Assembly (NCBI GenBank): GCA_017695065.1
Contig: JADILZ010000079.1
Span: 1 to 64,000 of the forward strand
Length of the DNA stretch: 64,000 bases
Direction of reading: 5' to 3'
DNA from: Candidatus Cryptobacteroides excrementipullorum
Lineage (GTDB): Bacteria; Bacteroidota; Bacteroidia; Bacteroidales; UBA932
Part shown: positions 16,502-25,635 of the stretch, one piece after another
Numbering within the stretch: the stretch's first letter is position 1
How the letters are laid out: each line of letters opens with the position of its first letter
The notes under the pieces: model-generated
What the model was told of the DNA's origin: nothing
The model's database searches: none
The model's input: only the letters and a program-made list of their open reading frames with translations
Made by a program: the position numbers and the translations under genes

Positions 16502-17578
16502 ATGAAGAAATTTATCCTTTTGGGGCTTCTGGCGGCGGTATTGTCGGCCATTTCATTGCCCCTTGGTGCAGACTCTCCTGCAAAGAACTATGTGATCGGG
16601 TTCTACAACCTCGAGAACCTGTTCGACACATTCGATGACCCTGCAAAGAACGACGAGGAATTCCTTCCAGAAGGGAAGAACAAGTGGACAGACGCCAAGT
16701 ACCAGAAGAAGCTGCATAACATGGCTTCTGTCATCGGTACAATGGCCAAGGAAAACGGGACGTTTCATACTATATTGGGAGTCAGTGAGATAGAGAACCG
16801 TCTGGTGCTCGAGGACCTGGTCAGCCAGCCGGAGATAGCTGAGGCCAGCTACCAGATTGTCCACTATGACAGCCCGGATGCCAGGGGAGTGGACGTGGGG
16901 CTGCTCTACAGGCCTGACCAGTTCACCTACCTGGACAGCGAGTCCATCCCGTTCACATTCGACAGCGACATAGATTTCTCCATGGACGATGACGAGCAGG
17001 AGTCGTTCAAGACCAGGGACATACTCATGGTGCACGGACGGATTGACGGGGAGGATTTCGCCATATACGTGGCGCACCTCCCTTCCCGTATAGGGGGCAA
17101 GGGCGGAGACCTGCGGAGCCGCGGTGCGGAGATTATCTACAGCCACGCCATGGACATGATGGAGAAGCACCCGGGTATAAAGATCGTGGTGATGGGCGAC
17201 ATGAACGACAACCCTACTGACACCAGTATGTCCGTCTACCTGCACGGCAAGGAAGACCCTTCAGAGGTCGGGAGGGACGACTTTTTCTCTCCTTTCTTCT
17301 CGATGCTGAAGAAAGGCTACGGCTCCATCGCCTACCGTGGAGAGTGGAGCATATATGACATAATAATGGTCAACGAGACTCTCCTCAATGCTCCGGAAGG
17401 AGGCCTGAAAATCAGGCAGACAGGGAAAAAGGGGAATTACGGTGTGGTGTTCAAGAGACCTTTCATGGTCACTAAGGACGGGCAGTACAAGGGATACCCG
17501 TTCAGGACATTCTCCAGCGGGTCCTTCATCGGAGGGTACAGCGACCACTTCCCGACCTTCATAGTCATAGGGAAATGA
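16502..17578 (+). CDS. Secreted endonuclease/exonuclease/phosphatase family nuclease
   Basis: A 358-residue protein with an N-terminal signal peptide (MKKFILLGLLAAVLSAISLP) and a DNase I-like fold. Motifs are GFYNLENLFDT, the catalytic Glu in GVSEIENR, ARGVDVGLLYR, VVMGDMNDNPTD and GGYSDHFP. The first block and the length resemble extracellular DNases of this superfamily. It lies between the Serratia-type nuclease and the TonB receptor with 17- and 29-bp gaps, so it is part of one transcript. A phosphatase role is the alternative. The start at 16502 puts the signal peptide first. Confidence 0.88.
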   Translation: MKKFILLGLLAAVLSAISLPLGADSPAKNYVIGFYNLENLFDTFDDPAKNDEEFLPEGKNKWTDAKYQKKLHNMASVIGTMAKENGTFHTILGVSEIENRLVLEDLVSQPEIAEASYQIVHYDSPDARGVDVGLLYRPDQFTYLDSESIPFTFDSDIDFSMDDDEQESFKTRDILMVHGRIDGEDFAIYVAHLPSRIGGKGGDLRSRGAEIIYSHAMDMMEKHPGIKIVVMGDMNDNPTDTSMSVYLHGKEDPSEVGRDDFFSPFFSMLKKGYGSIAYRGEWSIYDIIMVNETLLNAPEGGLKIRQTGKKGNYGVVFKRPFMVTKDGQYKGYPFRTFSSGSFIGGYSDHFPTFIVIGK

Positions 17579-17607
17579 CCTGATACGAAAACATTCAAGA
17601 ACAGAAT

Positions 17608-20600
17608 ATGCAAAGAACAGAATTATTGTCAATAACAGCCCTGGTCCTGCTTGCTCTGCCCCTGCAGGCGCAGGACACAGGCGGAGGCAGGGATACATAC
17701 CTTCCTTCAAGGACAGAGGAACTGTCGGATTCCCTCCGGCACGACCTGAGACAGAACTCTATGGAAATGGTCCGGACTGGACAGGAAGAGAGTGCGGGCG
17801 GAGTGAAGGGAGCGGTGGTAAACCGTTCCGGAAGGGTCCCGGTCCAGGGAGCGGAACTTCAGATTTTCAGAGACCAGGAGCTGGTGGGGACCGTCTATGC
17901 CTCGGCAGACGGCTCGTTCAAGTTCGGAGGCCTGGAGGACGGCCTTTATCTGATGAAAGTGTCCGCCCCGGGCTTCCTGCCTTCACAGGTCAATGTGGAG
18001 GTGGAGGGCTTCATGAAGGACCTGATGTTCGTTTCCCTGCTGCCTGCCAATGTGGTGAACGACATAGACGACTCCAATTTCGCTGATTTCGATATGGATG
18101 ACTCAGGATACGAGGACGCTCCATCCATCCTTTACGGGAATGACGTATTCGCAAATATAGCAGGATACGATTTCAGCGCCGTAAGGTTCAGGAACAGAGG
18201 ATACAACAGCGAGACCCAGGATGTCTATCTGAGCGGAGTCCGTATGAACGACGCCCTGACCGGATACACCCCGTGGTCACTGTGGAGCGGACTGAACGAA
18301 GCCATGAGGAGCAAGGAGACCACCATGGGGCTGGAAGTTTCCGAATACGGAACGGGAGGGTTCAACGGGGTGACCAACATCCTCGCAATGCCTTCCAACG
18401 TGCGTCCCGGGTTCAGGTTCAGCCTGCTGACAAACAGCGCCCTGTACCGTCTCAGGCTCATGGCCTCGTATGCTTCAGGAGAGCTTGACAACGGCTGGTC
18501 GTACGCATTCAACGTCTCTGCCCGGCTGGGAGGCAATGACTGGGTGGACGGGGTGTATTACCGCTCTTTCGCCTATTACGGAGCCGTGGAGAAGAAGTTC
18601 AATGACACCCACAAGCTCGGATTCGTGATTTTCGCTACCCCTGGCCAGCGCGGCGCGCAGAACGCCTCGACCCAGGAAGTGTATGACCTGGTAGGAAGCA
18701 ACACCTACAACTCCAACTGGGGCTACCAGGACGGCAAGATGCGCAACGCCCGTGTCCGCAAGACCCACGAGCCTGTGATGATACTCAAATACACCGCCAC
18801 CCCGAGTGACGACCTGGAGGCGACCGCCACCCTGCTGTACCGTACGGGGAAGAACGGTTACACGGCTCTCGACTGGTACGATGCCCCGGACCCGAGACCT
18901 GACTACTATCGCTACCTGCCGAGCTATTTCTATATGGAAGACCCTGACTATGACAGGATTGATATAGAGAAAGCAGCATGGGCCACCGAGGCCTGGCAGA
19001 ACAATGTCAACGGCACCAGGCACATGAACTGGGACCGTCTCTACAATGTTAACTACAACAACGTTACCGAGGACGGGCACCGCTCCAAGTACACGGTCGA
19101 GGAACGCAGGACAGACCAGAATGATGTCAACTTCGCCGGCTCTGTCAAGTGGCGGGCCGAGGACTGGTTCACCCTTGACGGCGGAGTCAACCTCAAATGG
19201 AACCGTACCGAGTACTACAAGATCATGAATGACCTCCTGGGCGGGGACTACTATCTCAACATAGACCAGTTCGCAGAGCGCGATTTCGCATCGAGCCCTA
19301 CCATGATACAGAACGACCTGGACTACTTCCTCGAGCACGGGCAGGCACAGATGCTCGGCCAGGGTGACAAGTACGGCTATGACTATTACGCCCATGTGCG
19401 CAAGGCAGGGCTCTGGGCCACAGCCAGTTTCGAGAAAGGGAACTTCAAGGGGTACGCATCCCTGGAAGGCGGCTACACGTCATTCTGGAGGGAAGGTCTG
19501 GTACGCAAGGGCCTTTTCGCCGGGCTGGACGACAACGGCAACGAGATCGTCTATGACGGCAAGGTCCTGACCACCTACGACAGTGAAGGGAAGGCCATCA
19601 CTTCCAAGGGCAAGTCCGATGTCTCGCAGTTCTTCACATACACGGCAAAGGCCGGGGCGGCATATTTCATACCTGGAGGACACAGAGTGTATGCCAATGT
19701 GGGATACCTCACCGACGCCCCTACTTTCTCCCAGGCGTTCGTCTCCCCGAGGACAAGGAACACTCTGGTGTCTGACCTCAGGACCACGAAGACATTCTCC
19801 GCCGACCTGAACTACCAGTTCAGCCGCAACGGCTACGACATCCGCGTGACCGGTTTCTATACCAAGATCAACGACCAGACCGACGTCATGAGCTTCTATG
19901 ACGACTCCCAGAACTCTTTCACCAATTTCGCGATGAGCGGTATCGACCAGCGGCATGCGGGCATAGAGCTGGGATTCAAGATACCGGTGCCTGTGCAGGG
20001 GCTTTCCGTGCAGGGAGTCCTCAGCTGGGGGGAATACGTTTATACATCCACTCCACGCATGACGCAGACTGTGGACAACAGCGCCTCGGTGATCTTCGAG
20101 GACGAGCTTGTGCCGTACTGGTCAAGCCACCCTGTGTACAGGAAAGAGACAGTGAACGGTACGGTGACATATCCTAAGGATGAGGACGGAAGGTATATCG
20201 TGGAAAGGAAGCAGAAGCACTACGTGCCGAGCACACCTCAGCTCGCGGCCAGTCTCGGGCTCAATTACGCTTCTAGCTCATACTGGTTCGCCGACCTGAA
20301 TGTCAACTATTTCGGCAATACATACCTGGACATGAACCCTCTTTACAGGACGGATATGGCCACAGCAGGCCCGGACGGCGTGGTGACCCCGGCAGAAATC
20401 GAGTACATGGCTGCCCAGGAGAAGTTCGACCCTGTGTTTCTGCTGAACGCAAGTGTCGGGAAGTCATGGTATATAAACAGGAAGTACAATATAGGCTTCT
20501 CCCTCGAGGTGAAGAATATCCTGAACAACAAGGGAGTGCGCACCGGCGGTTATGAGCAGACCCGCCTTATCGACAGCAAGAGCGGGGAGAGATACTACAG

Positions 20601-20667
20601 GTTTGATTCCAAGTACTTCTATATGAGTGGAGCGAACTATATGCTGAACCTGTATTTCCGCTTCTGA
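17608..20667 (+). CDS. TonB-dependent outer-membrane receptor with carboxypeptidase-like N-terminal domain
   Basis: A 1019-residue receptor. Signal peptide residues 1-22, carboxypeptidase-regulatory-like beta domain about 70-150 (GVKGAVVNRSGRVPVQGAEL), plug domain about 165-290 (NRGYNSETQDVYLSGVRMND), then a large beta barrel ending in the aromatic NYMLNLYFRF. Such receptors import a bound ligand across the outer membrane using TonB energy. No SusD gene follows. Instead the partner is the DUF5689 lipoprotein 37 bp downstream, and two secreted nucleases lie upstream. Uptake of nucleic-acid fragments or nucleotides is therefore the likely role, by inference from context. Confidence 0.9.
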   Translation: MQRTELLSITALVLLALPLQAQDTGGGRDTYLPSRTEELSDSLRHDLRQNSMEMVRTGQEESAGGVKGAVVNRSGRVPVQGAELQIFRDQELVGTVYASADGSFKFGGLEDGLYLMKVSAPGFLPSQVNVEVEGFMKDLMFVSLLPANVVNDIDDSNFADFDMDDSGYEDAPSILYGNDVFANIAGYDFSAVRFRNRGYNSETQDVYLSGVRMNDALTGYTPWSLWSGLNEAMRSKETTMGLEVSEYGTGGFNGVTNILAMPSNVRPGFRFSLLTNSALYRLRLMASYASGELDNGWSYAFNVSARLGGNDWVDGVYYRSFAYYGAVEKKFNDTHKLGFVIFATPGQRGAQNASTQEVYDLVGSNTYNSNWGYQDGKMRNARVRKTHEPVMILKYTATPSDDLEATATLLYRTGKNGYTALDWYDAPDPRPDYYRYLPSYFYMEDPDYDRIDIEKAAWATEAWQNNVNGTRHMNWDRLYNVNYNNVTEDGHRSKYTVEERRTDQNDVNFAGSVKWRAEDWFTLDGGVNLKWNRTEYYKIMNDLLGGDYYLNIDQFAERDFASSPTMIQNDLDYFLEHGQAQMLGQGDKYGYDYYAHVRKAGLWATASFEKGNFKGYASLEGGYTSFWREGLVRKGLFAGLDDNGNEIVYDGKVLTTYDSEGKAITSKGKSDVSQFFTYTAKAGAAYFIPGGHRVYANVGYLTDAPTFSQAFVSPRTRNTLVSDLRTTKTFSADLNYQFSRNGYDIRVTGFYTKINDQTDVMSFYDDSQNSFTNFAMSGIDQRHAGIELGFKIPVPVQGLSVQGVLSWGEYVYTSTPRMTQTVDNSASVIFEDELVPYWSSHPVYRKETVNGTVTYPKDEDGRYIVERKQKHYVPSTPQLAASLGLNYASSSYWFADLNVNYFGNTYLDMNPLYRTDMATAGPDGVVTPAEIEYMAAQEKFDPVFLLNASVGKSWYINRKYNIGFSLEVKNILNNKGVRTGGYEQTRLIDSKSGERYYRFDSKYFYMSGANYMLNLYFRF

Positions 20668-20704
20668 CCGGATGCGATGCATTAAGAATATAAAATCGAA
20701 AGAC

Positions 20705-21754
20705 ATGAAAAGAAAATCCATAAATACCATCCTCCTTGCAGCTGTCACCCTGCTGGCCTTCTGCGCCGTATCCTGCGACGAGTTCCCGCCGGTGAAATAT
20801 GACGATCCGGAGCCGTACGAGGTATATACCGACGAGGATTTTTCCGACTGCACTCTTGTGACTGTCAAGGAATTGAAAGACATGTACAAGTCCTCTCCCG
20901 TCAATATCACCGACAACATCTACATCAAGGCCCAGGTGATTTCCTCTGACCAGTCCGGCAACCTGTACAGGACAATGTACCTGCAGGACGCCACCGCCGG
21001 TATAGAACTGAAGATCGGGACACGCAACCTTTACAACGACTACAAGCTCGGCCAATGGGTGTACGTGAAACTCAAGGACCTGACCCTGGGCGATTACAAC
21101 GGAATGGTCGGCATCGGCTACCGCTCCCATGACCCGGAGTACGAGACTTCCTATATCGAGAACCAGTACCTCATCGACACGCATATCTTCAGAGGCGCGA
21201 TGGACGAGCCTGTGGAGCCGTTGCTGCTGGAGTCCGATGAGGATATCAGGGACGAGGGCAATTTCGGAAAATATGTGACCATCAAAGGTCTGACCTATTC
21301 AGACAAGCTCTTCGTCATCCTTTACTACGACCCTGACGGAGACCACCAGGACTACCAGGGCAACTGCGTCTTCCTCGACGAGGAAAGCGGGGAGCAGGGC
21401 TACGGCAACTACGGCATAGACACATGGGCCATTTCCGAGAATGCCTTCCAGGCGATGCTGGATGACCCGGAGTTTGATTTCAACGGGTTCCCTGATGTGG
21501 ACAAGTCGAGGTTCACGGGGCCGTACTCCTATACCGTCAGCCAGTATTTCCGGACTTCCGCCCAGATGGGCGGCATGGACCTGCAGATACGCACGAGCGG
21601 ATATGCGAGGTTCGCCGATACGGAGATAGACAGCAGGATACTGGCCGGGGAGCCGTTTGACGCCACGGGCATCCTGACCTACTACAACAGCGGCAGCGAG
21701 CCCAACTACCAGTTCACCCTTCTGGACCTTTCCGGCATTGTGATTCCTGAATAA
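20705..21754 (+). CDS. DUF5689-type OB-fold lipoprotein
   Basis: A 349-residue lipoprotein (signal MKRKSINTILLAAVTLLAF, lipobox VSC). The centre matches my recollection of DUF5689: VTVKELKDMYK, then IYIKAQVISSDQSGNLYRT, LYLQDATAGIELKI-like beta strands and GQWVYVKLKDLTLGDYNG, which read as an OB fold. A second beta domain follows from about residue 180. These proteins usually sit beside TonB receptors without SusD, as here, and probably cap the receptor or bind its ligand at the surface. The ATG at 20705 is chosen over 20672 because it begins the signal peptide. Confidence 0.8.
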   Translation: MKRKSINTILLAAVTLLAFCAVSCDEFPPVKYDDPEPYEVYTDEDFSDCTLVTVKELKDMYKSSPVNITDNIYIKAQVISSDQSGNLYRTMYLQDATAGIELKIGTRNLYNDYKLGQWVYVKLKDLTLGDYNGMVGIGYRSHDPEYETSYIENQYLIDTHIFRGAMDEPVEPLLLESDEDIRDEGNFGKYVTIKGLTYSDKLFVILYYDPDGDHQDYQGNCVFLDEESGEQGYGNYGIDTWAISENAFQAMLDDPEFDFNGFPDVDKSRFTGPYSYTVSQYFRTSAQMGGMDLQIRTSGYARFADTEIDSRILAGEPFDATGILTYYNSGSEPNYQFTLLDLSGIVIPE

Positions 21755-21770
21755 TCGCTAAATTTGACGT

Positions 21771-22376
21771 ATGATCAAGAATATAGTTTTCGACTTCGGT
21801 GGTGTCCTTCTGGACTGGAACCCAAGATACCTTTACAATGATTATTTCAAAGACGGCCGGGAAATGGAATATTTCCTGGCCAATATCTGTACTCTGGAGC
21901 GTAACTCCGAGCTGGACCGCGGTGTCCCTTTTCAGGAATGGGTGGCGAAATACCAGGCCATGTTCCCGCAGTACAGCGAGGCCATTGCCTTGTACCATAC
22001 CGGATGGCCCAAGATGCTCAGGGACTCCATCCCGGAGGGGACGGCCCTTCTTGAAGACCTCAAGTCAAAGGGTTACAGCATATACGGGCTGACCAACTGG
22101 TCTGCCGAGACCATCGGCTTCGCTTATGGTCGTTTCGGGTTTTTCAAGGATTTCGACGGCATCGTGGTCTCCGGTGAGGAGAAGGTGACGAAGCCTGACC
22201 CGGAGATTTTCCGGATTCTCCTGGACCGCTACGGCCTGGATGCGGGCGAGTGTGTCTTCCTTGACGACAGCCCCGTGAATGTCGCCGCCGCGGCTTCTCT
22301 TGGGTTCAATGCGGTGCTGTTCGATGATATCGGCAGGGTCCGCGCAGAACTTGACATGGTGCTCAACCGGAAATAA
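21771..22376 (+). CDS. HAD-superfamily hydrolase, subclass IA
   Basis: A 201-residue cytoplasmic phosphatase-like protein. Motif I is VFDFGGVLLDWN (the second nucleophile-region residue is Gly, as in the YihX/epoxide hydrolase-N branch). Motif II is YGLTNWS, motif III is the Lys in VTKPDPEIF, and motif IV is CVFLDDSPVNV. An alpha-helical cap lies between about 18 and 85. Relatives act on sugar phosphates such as glucose 1-phosphate, but specificity cannot be read. It follows the DUF5689 gene by 16 bp and may be co-transcribed with the nuclease/TonB locus. Confidence 0.87.
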   Translation: MIKNIVFDFGGVLLDWNPRYLYNDYFKDGREMEYFLANICTLERNSELDRGVPFQEWVAKYQAMFPQYSEAIALYHTGWPKMLRDSIPEGTALLEDLKSKGYSIYGLTNWSAETIGFAYGRFGFFKDFDGIVVSGEEKVTKPDPEIFRILLDRYGLDAGECVFLDDSPVNVAAAASLGFNAVLFDDIGRVRAELDMVLNRK

Positions 22377-22439
22377 CACTTTAAAACAGCTCCCGCGAGA
22401 GCCTTTTCCTCATTTTTTGTCTGAAAGCATTAACTTTCC

Positions 22440-22482
22440 GTCCGTTTCCGCTACTTGTATATAGACGCTGCAGGAAACGGAC
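22440..22482 (+). promoter_or_regulatory. Long-armed hairpin before the ECF sigma gene
   Basis: GTCCGTTTCC (22440-22449) and GGAAACGGAC (22473-22482) are perfectly complementary arms 23 bases apart. They lie 33 bp upstream of the chosen sigma-factor start. The right arm contains GGAAAC, similar to the -35 element of many ECF promoters, so this may be an autoregulatory promoter or operator. It could also be a terminator of the HAD gene, although no T run follows. Confidence 0.4.
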
Positions 22483-22515
22483 ATGCTGATGTCGTGGCGT
22501 AAATGCTCCAGGGAC

Positions 22516-23019
22516 ATGACAAGGACTGAGTTTGAACATATTTCAGTATTGATACGCGGGCGGATTGTCGCCCTGGCCAGACGGTTCGCCAGGGCGGCGG
22601 ACCTGCCGGACCCGGCAGAGGACATTGCGCAGGAGACGCTGGAGGCATTGTGGCGGCTGTGTGAAAAAGGCTATCCGGTCAGGGATCCTGAAGCATTGGC
22701 CGTGAAGATTGCCAAGAACATCTGCGTGATGCATTACCGGCGGAGGAGGATAATGCCGGAGGATATCGGCAGAATGGATTTCGAAGGAGGCTTCCCGGCT
22801 ACGGAAAGGACGGACAGGGATGACATCGAGGCTGTCAGGAAAAGGCTTTACGGCACTCTCAGCAAGACGCAGCGGCAATACATGGAAATGAGGAACGGAA
22901 AGGGAATGTCCCTTGACGAGATTTCGGCTGAGACCGGAAGGCCCAAGTCGAGCATTAAAGTCACCATTTCCGCGGCACGCAGGCAGCTGCTTGAAAAACT
23001 GGAAAAGGAGGTACTATGA
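22516..23019 (+). CDS. ECF-type RNA polymerase sigma-70 factor
   Basis: About 167 residues from the ATG at 22516. The sigma-2 region has DPAEDIAQETLEALWRLCEK and the helix leading to KIAKNICVMHYRRRR. The sigma-4 region (about 115-165) has a helix-turn-helix reading LSKTQRQYMEMRNGKGMSLDEI, then AETGRPKSSIKVTISAARRQ. It should redirect RNA polymerase to a small regulon, including probably its own operon. Its stop overlaps the next start (ATGA), which is typical for a sigma and its anti-sigma. Confidence 0.9.
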   Translation: MTRTEFEHISVLIRGRIVALARRFARAADLPDPAEDIAQETLEALWRLCEKGYPVRDPEALAVKIAKNICVMHYRRRRIMPEDIGRMDFEGGFPATERTDRDDIEAVRKRLYGTLSKTQRQYMEMRNGKGMSLDEISAETGRPKSSIKVTISAARRQLLEKLEKEVL

Positions 23020-23645
23020 GACAGGACAGGGAATTCTACAGGGACCTTGCCGCCCGCTATCTGGAGGCCGACACTACGGCAGAAGAGGAAAAAGCTCTTG
23101 CGGAATATCTTGCGCGGTATGCGGAAAGTGCAGAGGACAAGGCTCTTGCGCGGCTTCTGATGCTGGAGCACCACGGATACCTCCATGTGTCCGGGCCTTG
23201 TGCGGACATGGAGGAAGACGCCTGCGTGCCCCTGTCGGATGAGGCGGAAAAGGAATTTGACCGCATGGTTTCCGGCAGGCGGCCAGCCGTGCGCAGGACA
23301 GTCATGAGGGAACCCGCATGGAAGAGGATACTGTGGTATGTATCCCTGCCGGCCTGCGCCGCCATCGCCCTTGCTGTCGCCCTGCTCCACACCGGGTCTG
23401 GCAGTGACCCTGAACCAGAAACACCGTTCGTTTCCGGGAAGGGACACCTGGATGCGCTCTGTCTCGCCGGAAACATGCAGAGTCTCATGGACATAGCTGA
23501 CGGACATATCGTTTCTGTATCTGCCGTGCCTTCAGGTGACGCCGCGCTTGTCACGGCCAGGTTTACAGACGGGACATCAAGACTGTATATAATGACATAC
23601 AATGGAGATGAAGGATCCGCATCTCTCGTTGCCCTTAATGAATAA
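23016..23645 (+). CDS. Membrane protein, probable anti-sigma factor
   Basis: A 209-residue protein. An acidic helical N-terminal part (about 1-95) is rich in Ala and Glu. One transmembrane segment covers about 104-126 (ILWYVSLPACAAIALAVALL), and a short extracytoplasmic part of about 80 residues follows. The size, topology and 4-bp translational coupling to an ECF sigma gene make it the likely anti-sigma factor, although I see no clear FecR or zinc-binding (HxxxCxxC) motif. The outer part could receive a signal from the secreted protein encoded next. Confidence 0.72.
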   Translation: MRQDREFYRDLAARYLEADTTAEEEKALAEYLARYAESAEDKALARLLMLEHHGYLHVSGPCADMEEDACVPLSDEAEKEFDRMVSGRRPAVRRTVMREPAWKRILWYVSLPACAAIALAVALLHTGSGSDPEPETPFVSGKGHLDALCLAGNMQSLMDIADGHIVSVSAVPSGDAALVTARFTDGTSRLYIMTYNGDEGSASLVALNE

Positions 23646-23656
23646 AAATTAAAAAA

Positions 23657-24466
23657 ATGAAAAAGATTATTTTCTTATCAGTATTCTGTGCGGTGTCGCT
23701 CTGTGCGGCGGCACGTCCGGCGCAGACCGACACGGTGGATCTGTATGTGATTGACGGGCAGAAAATCGCCGGCTTCGACGGCAGCCAGCTCGTAGGACGG
23801 AGCATAAAGTCCTATGATGTCACAACGGCAGTCCCGGAATCAGGGAAAAAGAAAGTGTACAGGATGCACAACATCACTACCGTCCCCGGTCTGATCTATT
23901 TCAACGGCCCCGGAATGACCGGGTCCCGTGACCTGGAAGAGCTCAAAGGGAAAATTTCAGGGATTGATCTGGAAAATCTTGAAAAACAGCTGTCAGGTGT
24001 CCTGTCAGATGCGGATTTCGAGAAACTGGAAAATGCTCTGCGTATAGCGGAGAAGAAGCTTGACATTGACAGGTCCGGAATCCTTAAGGGAGTGCCGTTG
24101 GATATAAGGATGGCCAAACCTCTGATAATCATCGACGGCAGTGCGGTGGATTCGCTCCCGCAGTCAGTCAGTCCGGAAGACATATCGTCCGTCACTGTCT
24201 ACGACCCGGGTTCCAAGTCGGCCAGTGAATACGGAGACAGGGGAAGGAACGGAGTCATTGAAATAAGGACGAGGAATGCCGCGGATGCGTCAACTGTCAG
24301 ACCGCTGTTCATTGTGGACGGGAAGGAGGTCCCTTATGAGGAGTTCTCCGCCCTCGATGTGGAACAGTTCAAGTCGATAACGGTCTACAAGAATCCCGAG
24401 GATACGAAAAAGTACACGGACAATCCCGGCCAGGGCGTGATCGTGGTGGTCACAAAGGGCAAATGA
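23657..24466 (+). CDS. Secreted protein with two TonB-plug-like units, no barrel
   Basis: A 269-residue protein with signal peptide MKKIIFLSVFCAVSLCAA. Two short units each read like the core of a TonB receptor plug. The first is KPLIIIDGSAVDSLPQSVSP, then EDISSVTVYDPGSK and GVIEIRTRN (about 153-210). The second is RPLFIVDGKEVPYEEFSALD, then QFKSITVYKNPED and GVIVVVTKGK (about 214-269). No barrel strands follow. It begins 11 bp after the putative anti-sigma gene. By analogy with cell-surface signalling, where plug or signalling domains contact the anti-sigma factor, it may be a periplasmic signalling partner. That is inference. Confidence 0.72.
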   Translation: MKKIIFLSVFCAVSLCAAARPAQTDTVDLYVIDGQKIAGFDGSQLVGRSIKSYDVTTAVPESGKKKVYRMHNITTVPGLIYFNGPGMTGSRDLEELKGKISGIDLENLEKQLSGVLSDADFEKLENALRIAEKKLDIDRSGILKGVPLDIRMAKPLIIIDGSAVDSLPQSVSPEDISSVTVYDPGSKSASEYGDRGRNGVIEIRTRNAADASTVRPLFIVDGKEVPYEEFSALDVEQFKSITVYKNPEDTKKYTDNPGQGVIVVVTKGK

Positions 24467-24597
24467 CTGGAGCCCCTGCGGCGGATGCAGGAGAGGAGTA
24501 TAGGGCGGCTGGATTGACATCGTGGCCGCCCTTGTTTTGTAAATGCTTGACCTGATTGGATTTACCTGACAGCCCTTTGGCCGGCAGGTCAAATTTA

Positions 24598-24629
24598 TTT
24601 GTAATGCACTTGGCTTCTTGCTATCTTTG
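24598..24629 (+). promoter_or_regulatory. Bacteroidetes-type promoter for fabH
   Basis: TTTG (24598-24601), 20 bases, TATCTTTG (24622-24629). Both boxes match the consensus and the spacing is one base over the usual 19. The fabH ATG follows 28 bp later. Confidence 0.8.
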
Positions 24630-24657
24630 CAGCCTTGATTTTTGAGAACAATAAGAG

Positions 24658-25635
24658 ATGAATAAGGTAACCGTAAGAGCCATAGGGTCTTATCACCCTG
24701 GTGGCAAAGTGGATAATGCATTCTTTGAAAGCCGGCTGGACACTTCTGACCAGTGGATAAGGGAGAGGACGGGTATTGAGTGCCGGTATTTTGCAGGAAA
24801 AGACGAATATACAGGTGACTTGTGTTACCATGCCGCTATGGACATGAAGGACAGGTACGGGACGGATTTGTCTGATGTGGACATGATTCTCGTGGCCACG
24901 ATGACCGCCGACCATGTCGTGCCGAATGTAGCGAGCCAGTTGCAGGACCGTCTGGGAGTAAAGTCTGCCGGGGCCATAGACCTCACGACGGCATGCTCGG
25001 GGTTCTGCTACGCCATGACTCTGGCCAAGGGCCTGATCGCCAGCGGTATAAATCGCAAGGTGCTGGTATTCGGGGCAGAGACCATGTCCAAGATAGTCGA
25101 TTTTACAGACAGGAACACATGCATACTTTTCGGTGATGCCGCCGGAGTGGTCCTCATGGAGCGCTCCGAGGAGGAGAATACCGTGTTCGAGTCCGTCTGC
25201 GGCACTGACGGCAGCATGGGCAAGGAGCTGTACATGAGCTTCAGGAGCAATGTGGCCAACGGGGCTGAGATCTCGGCCGACGGCTTCGTCCACCAGAACG
25301 GGCGCGCCGTATACAAATGGGCCGTGACCACTCTTGCACAGGGCCTGCAGGACCTGGCTGCAAAGAACGGCCTCACCCTTGATGATGTGACGCGCTTCAT
25401 CCCGCACAGCGCCAACTACAGGATGCTCGAGTCGGTATTTGAAAAGCTCGGCATCCCGATGGAGAAATGTGTCGAGAGCATCTGCAAGTACGGAAACACT
25501 TCTGCTGCGTCCGTCCCCCTCGCGTGGTCAGAGGGTGTGCGTAATGGCACGGTGAAGAAAGGCGACACCCTCCTTCTGCTCGGATTCGGTGCAGGACTCA
25601 CGTATTCGGGAATCTGCGTGAAGAATAATCTATAA
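24658..25635 (+). CDS. fabH: 3-oxoacyl-ACP synthase III (KAS III)
   Basis: A 325-residue cytoplasmic thiolase-fold enzyme that starts type II fatty-acid synthesis by condensing an acyl-CoA primer with malonyl-ACP. The catalytic triad is present: Cys113 in TTACSGF, His250 in FIPHSANYR and Asn280 in KYGNTSAAS. Length is normal. It has its own promoter and no plsX or rpmF beside it. Bacteroidetes often carry more than one FabH-like gene, so it could be a paralogue serving another acyl pathway. It ends convergently with the next gene, overlapping it by 6 bp. Confidence 0.93.
   Translation: MNKVTVRAIGSYHPGGKVDNAFFESRLDTSDQWIRERTGIECRYFAGKDEYTGDLCYHAAMDMKDRYGTDLSDVDMILVATMTADHVVPNVASQLQDRLGVKSAGAIDLTTACSGFCYAMTLAKGLIASGINRKVLVFGAETMSKIVDFTDRNTCILFGDAAGVVLMERSEEENTVFESVCGTDGSMGKELYMSFRSNVANGAEISADGFVHQNGRAVYKWAVTTLAQGLQDLAAKNGLTLDDVTRFIPHSANYRMLESVFEKLGIPMEKCVESICKYGNTSAASVPLAWSEGVRNGTVKKGDTLLLLGFGAGLTYSGICVKNNL

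Noticed and set aside
18475..19395. 306-codon open frame on the minus strand
   Set aside because: It lies wholly inside the TonB receptor gene in a shadow frame. The product is Val-rich and repetitive without domain features, which is typical of antisense to a GC-rich gene.
17608..21754. SusC/SusD polysaccharide utilisation pair
   Set aside because: The partner lipoprotein reads as DUF5689 OB-fold type, not the helical SusD/RagB family, and the neighbours are nucleases rather than glycan enzymes.
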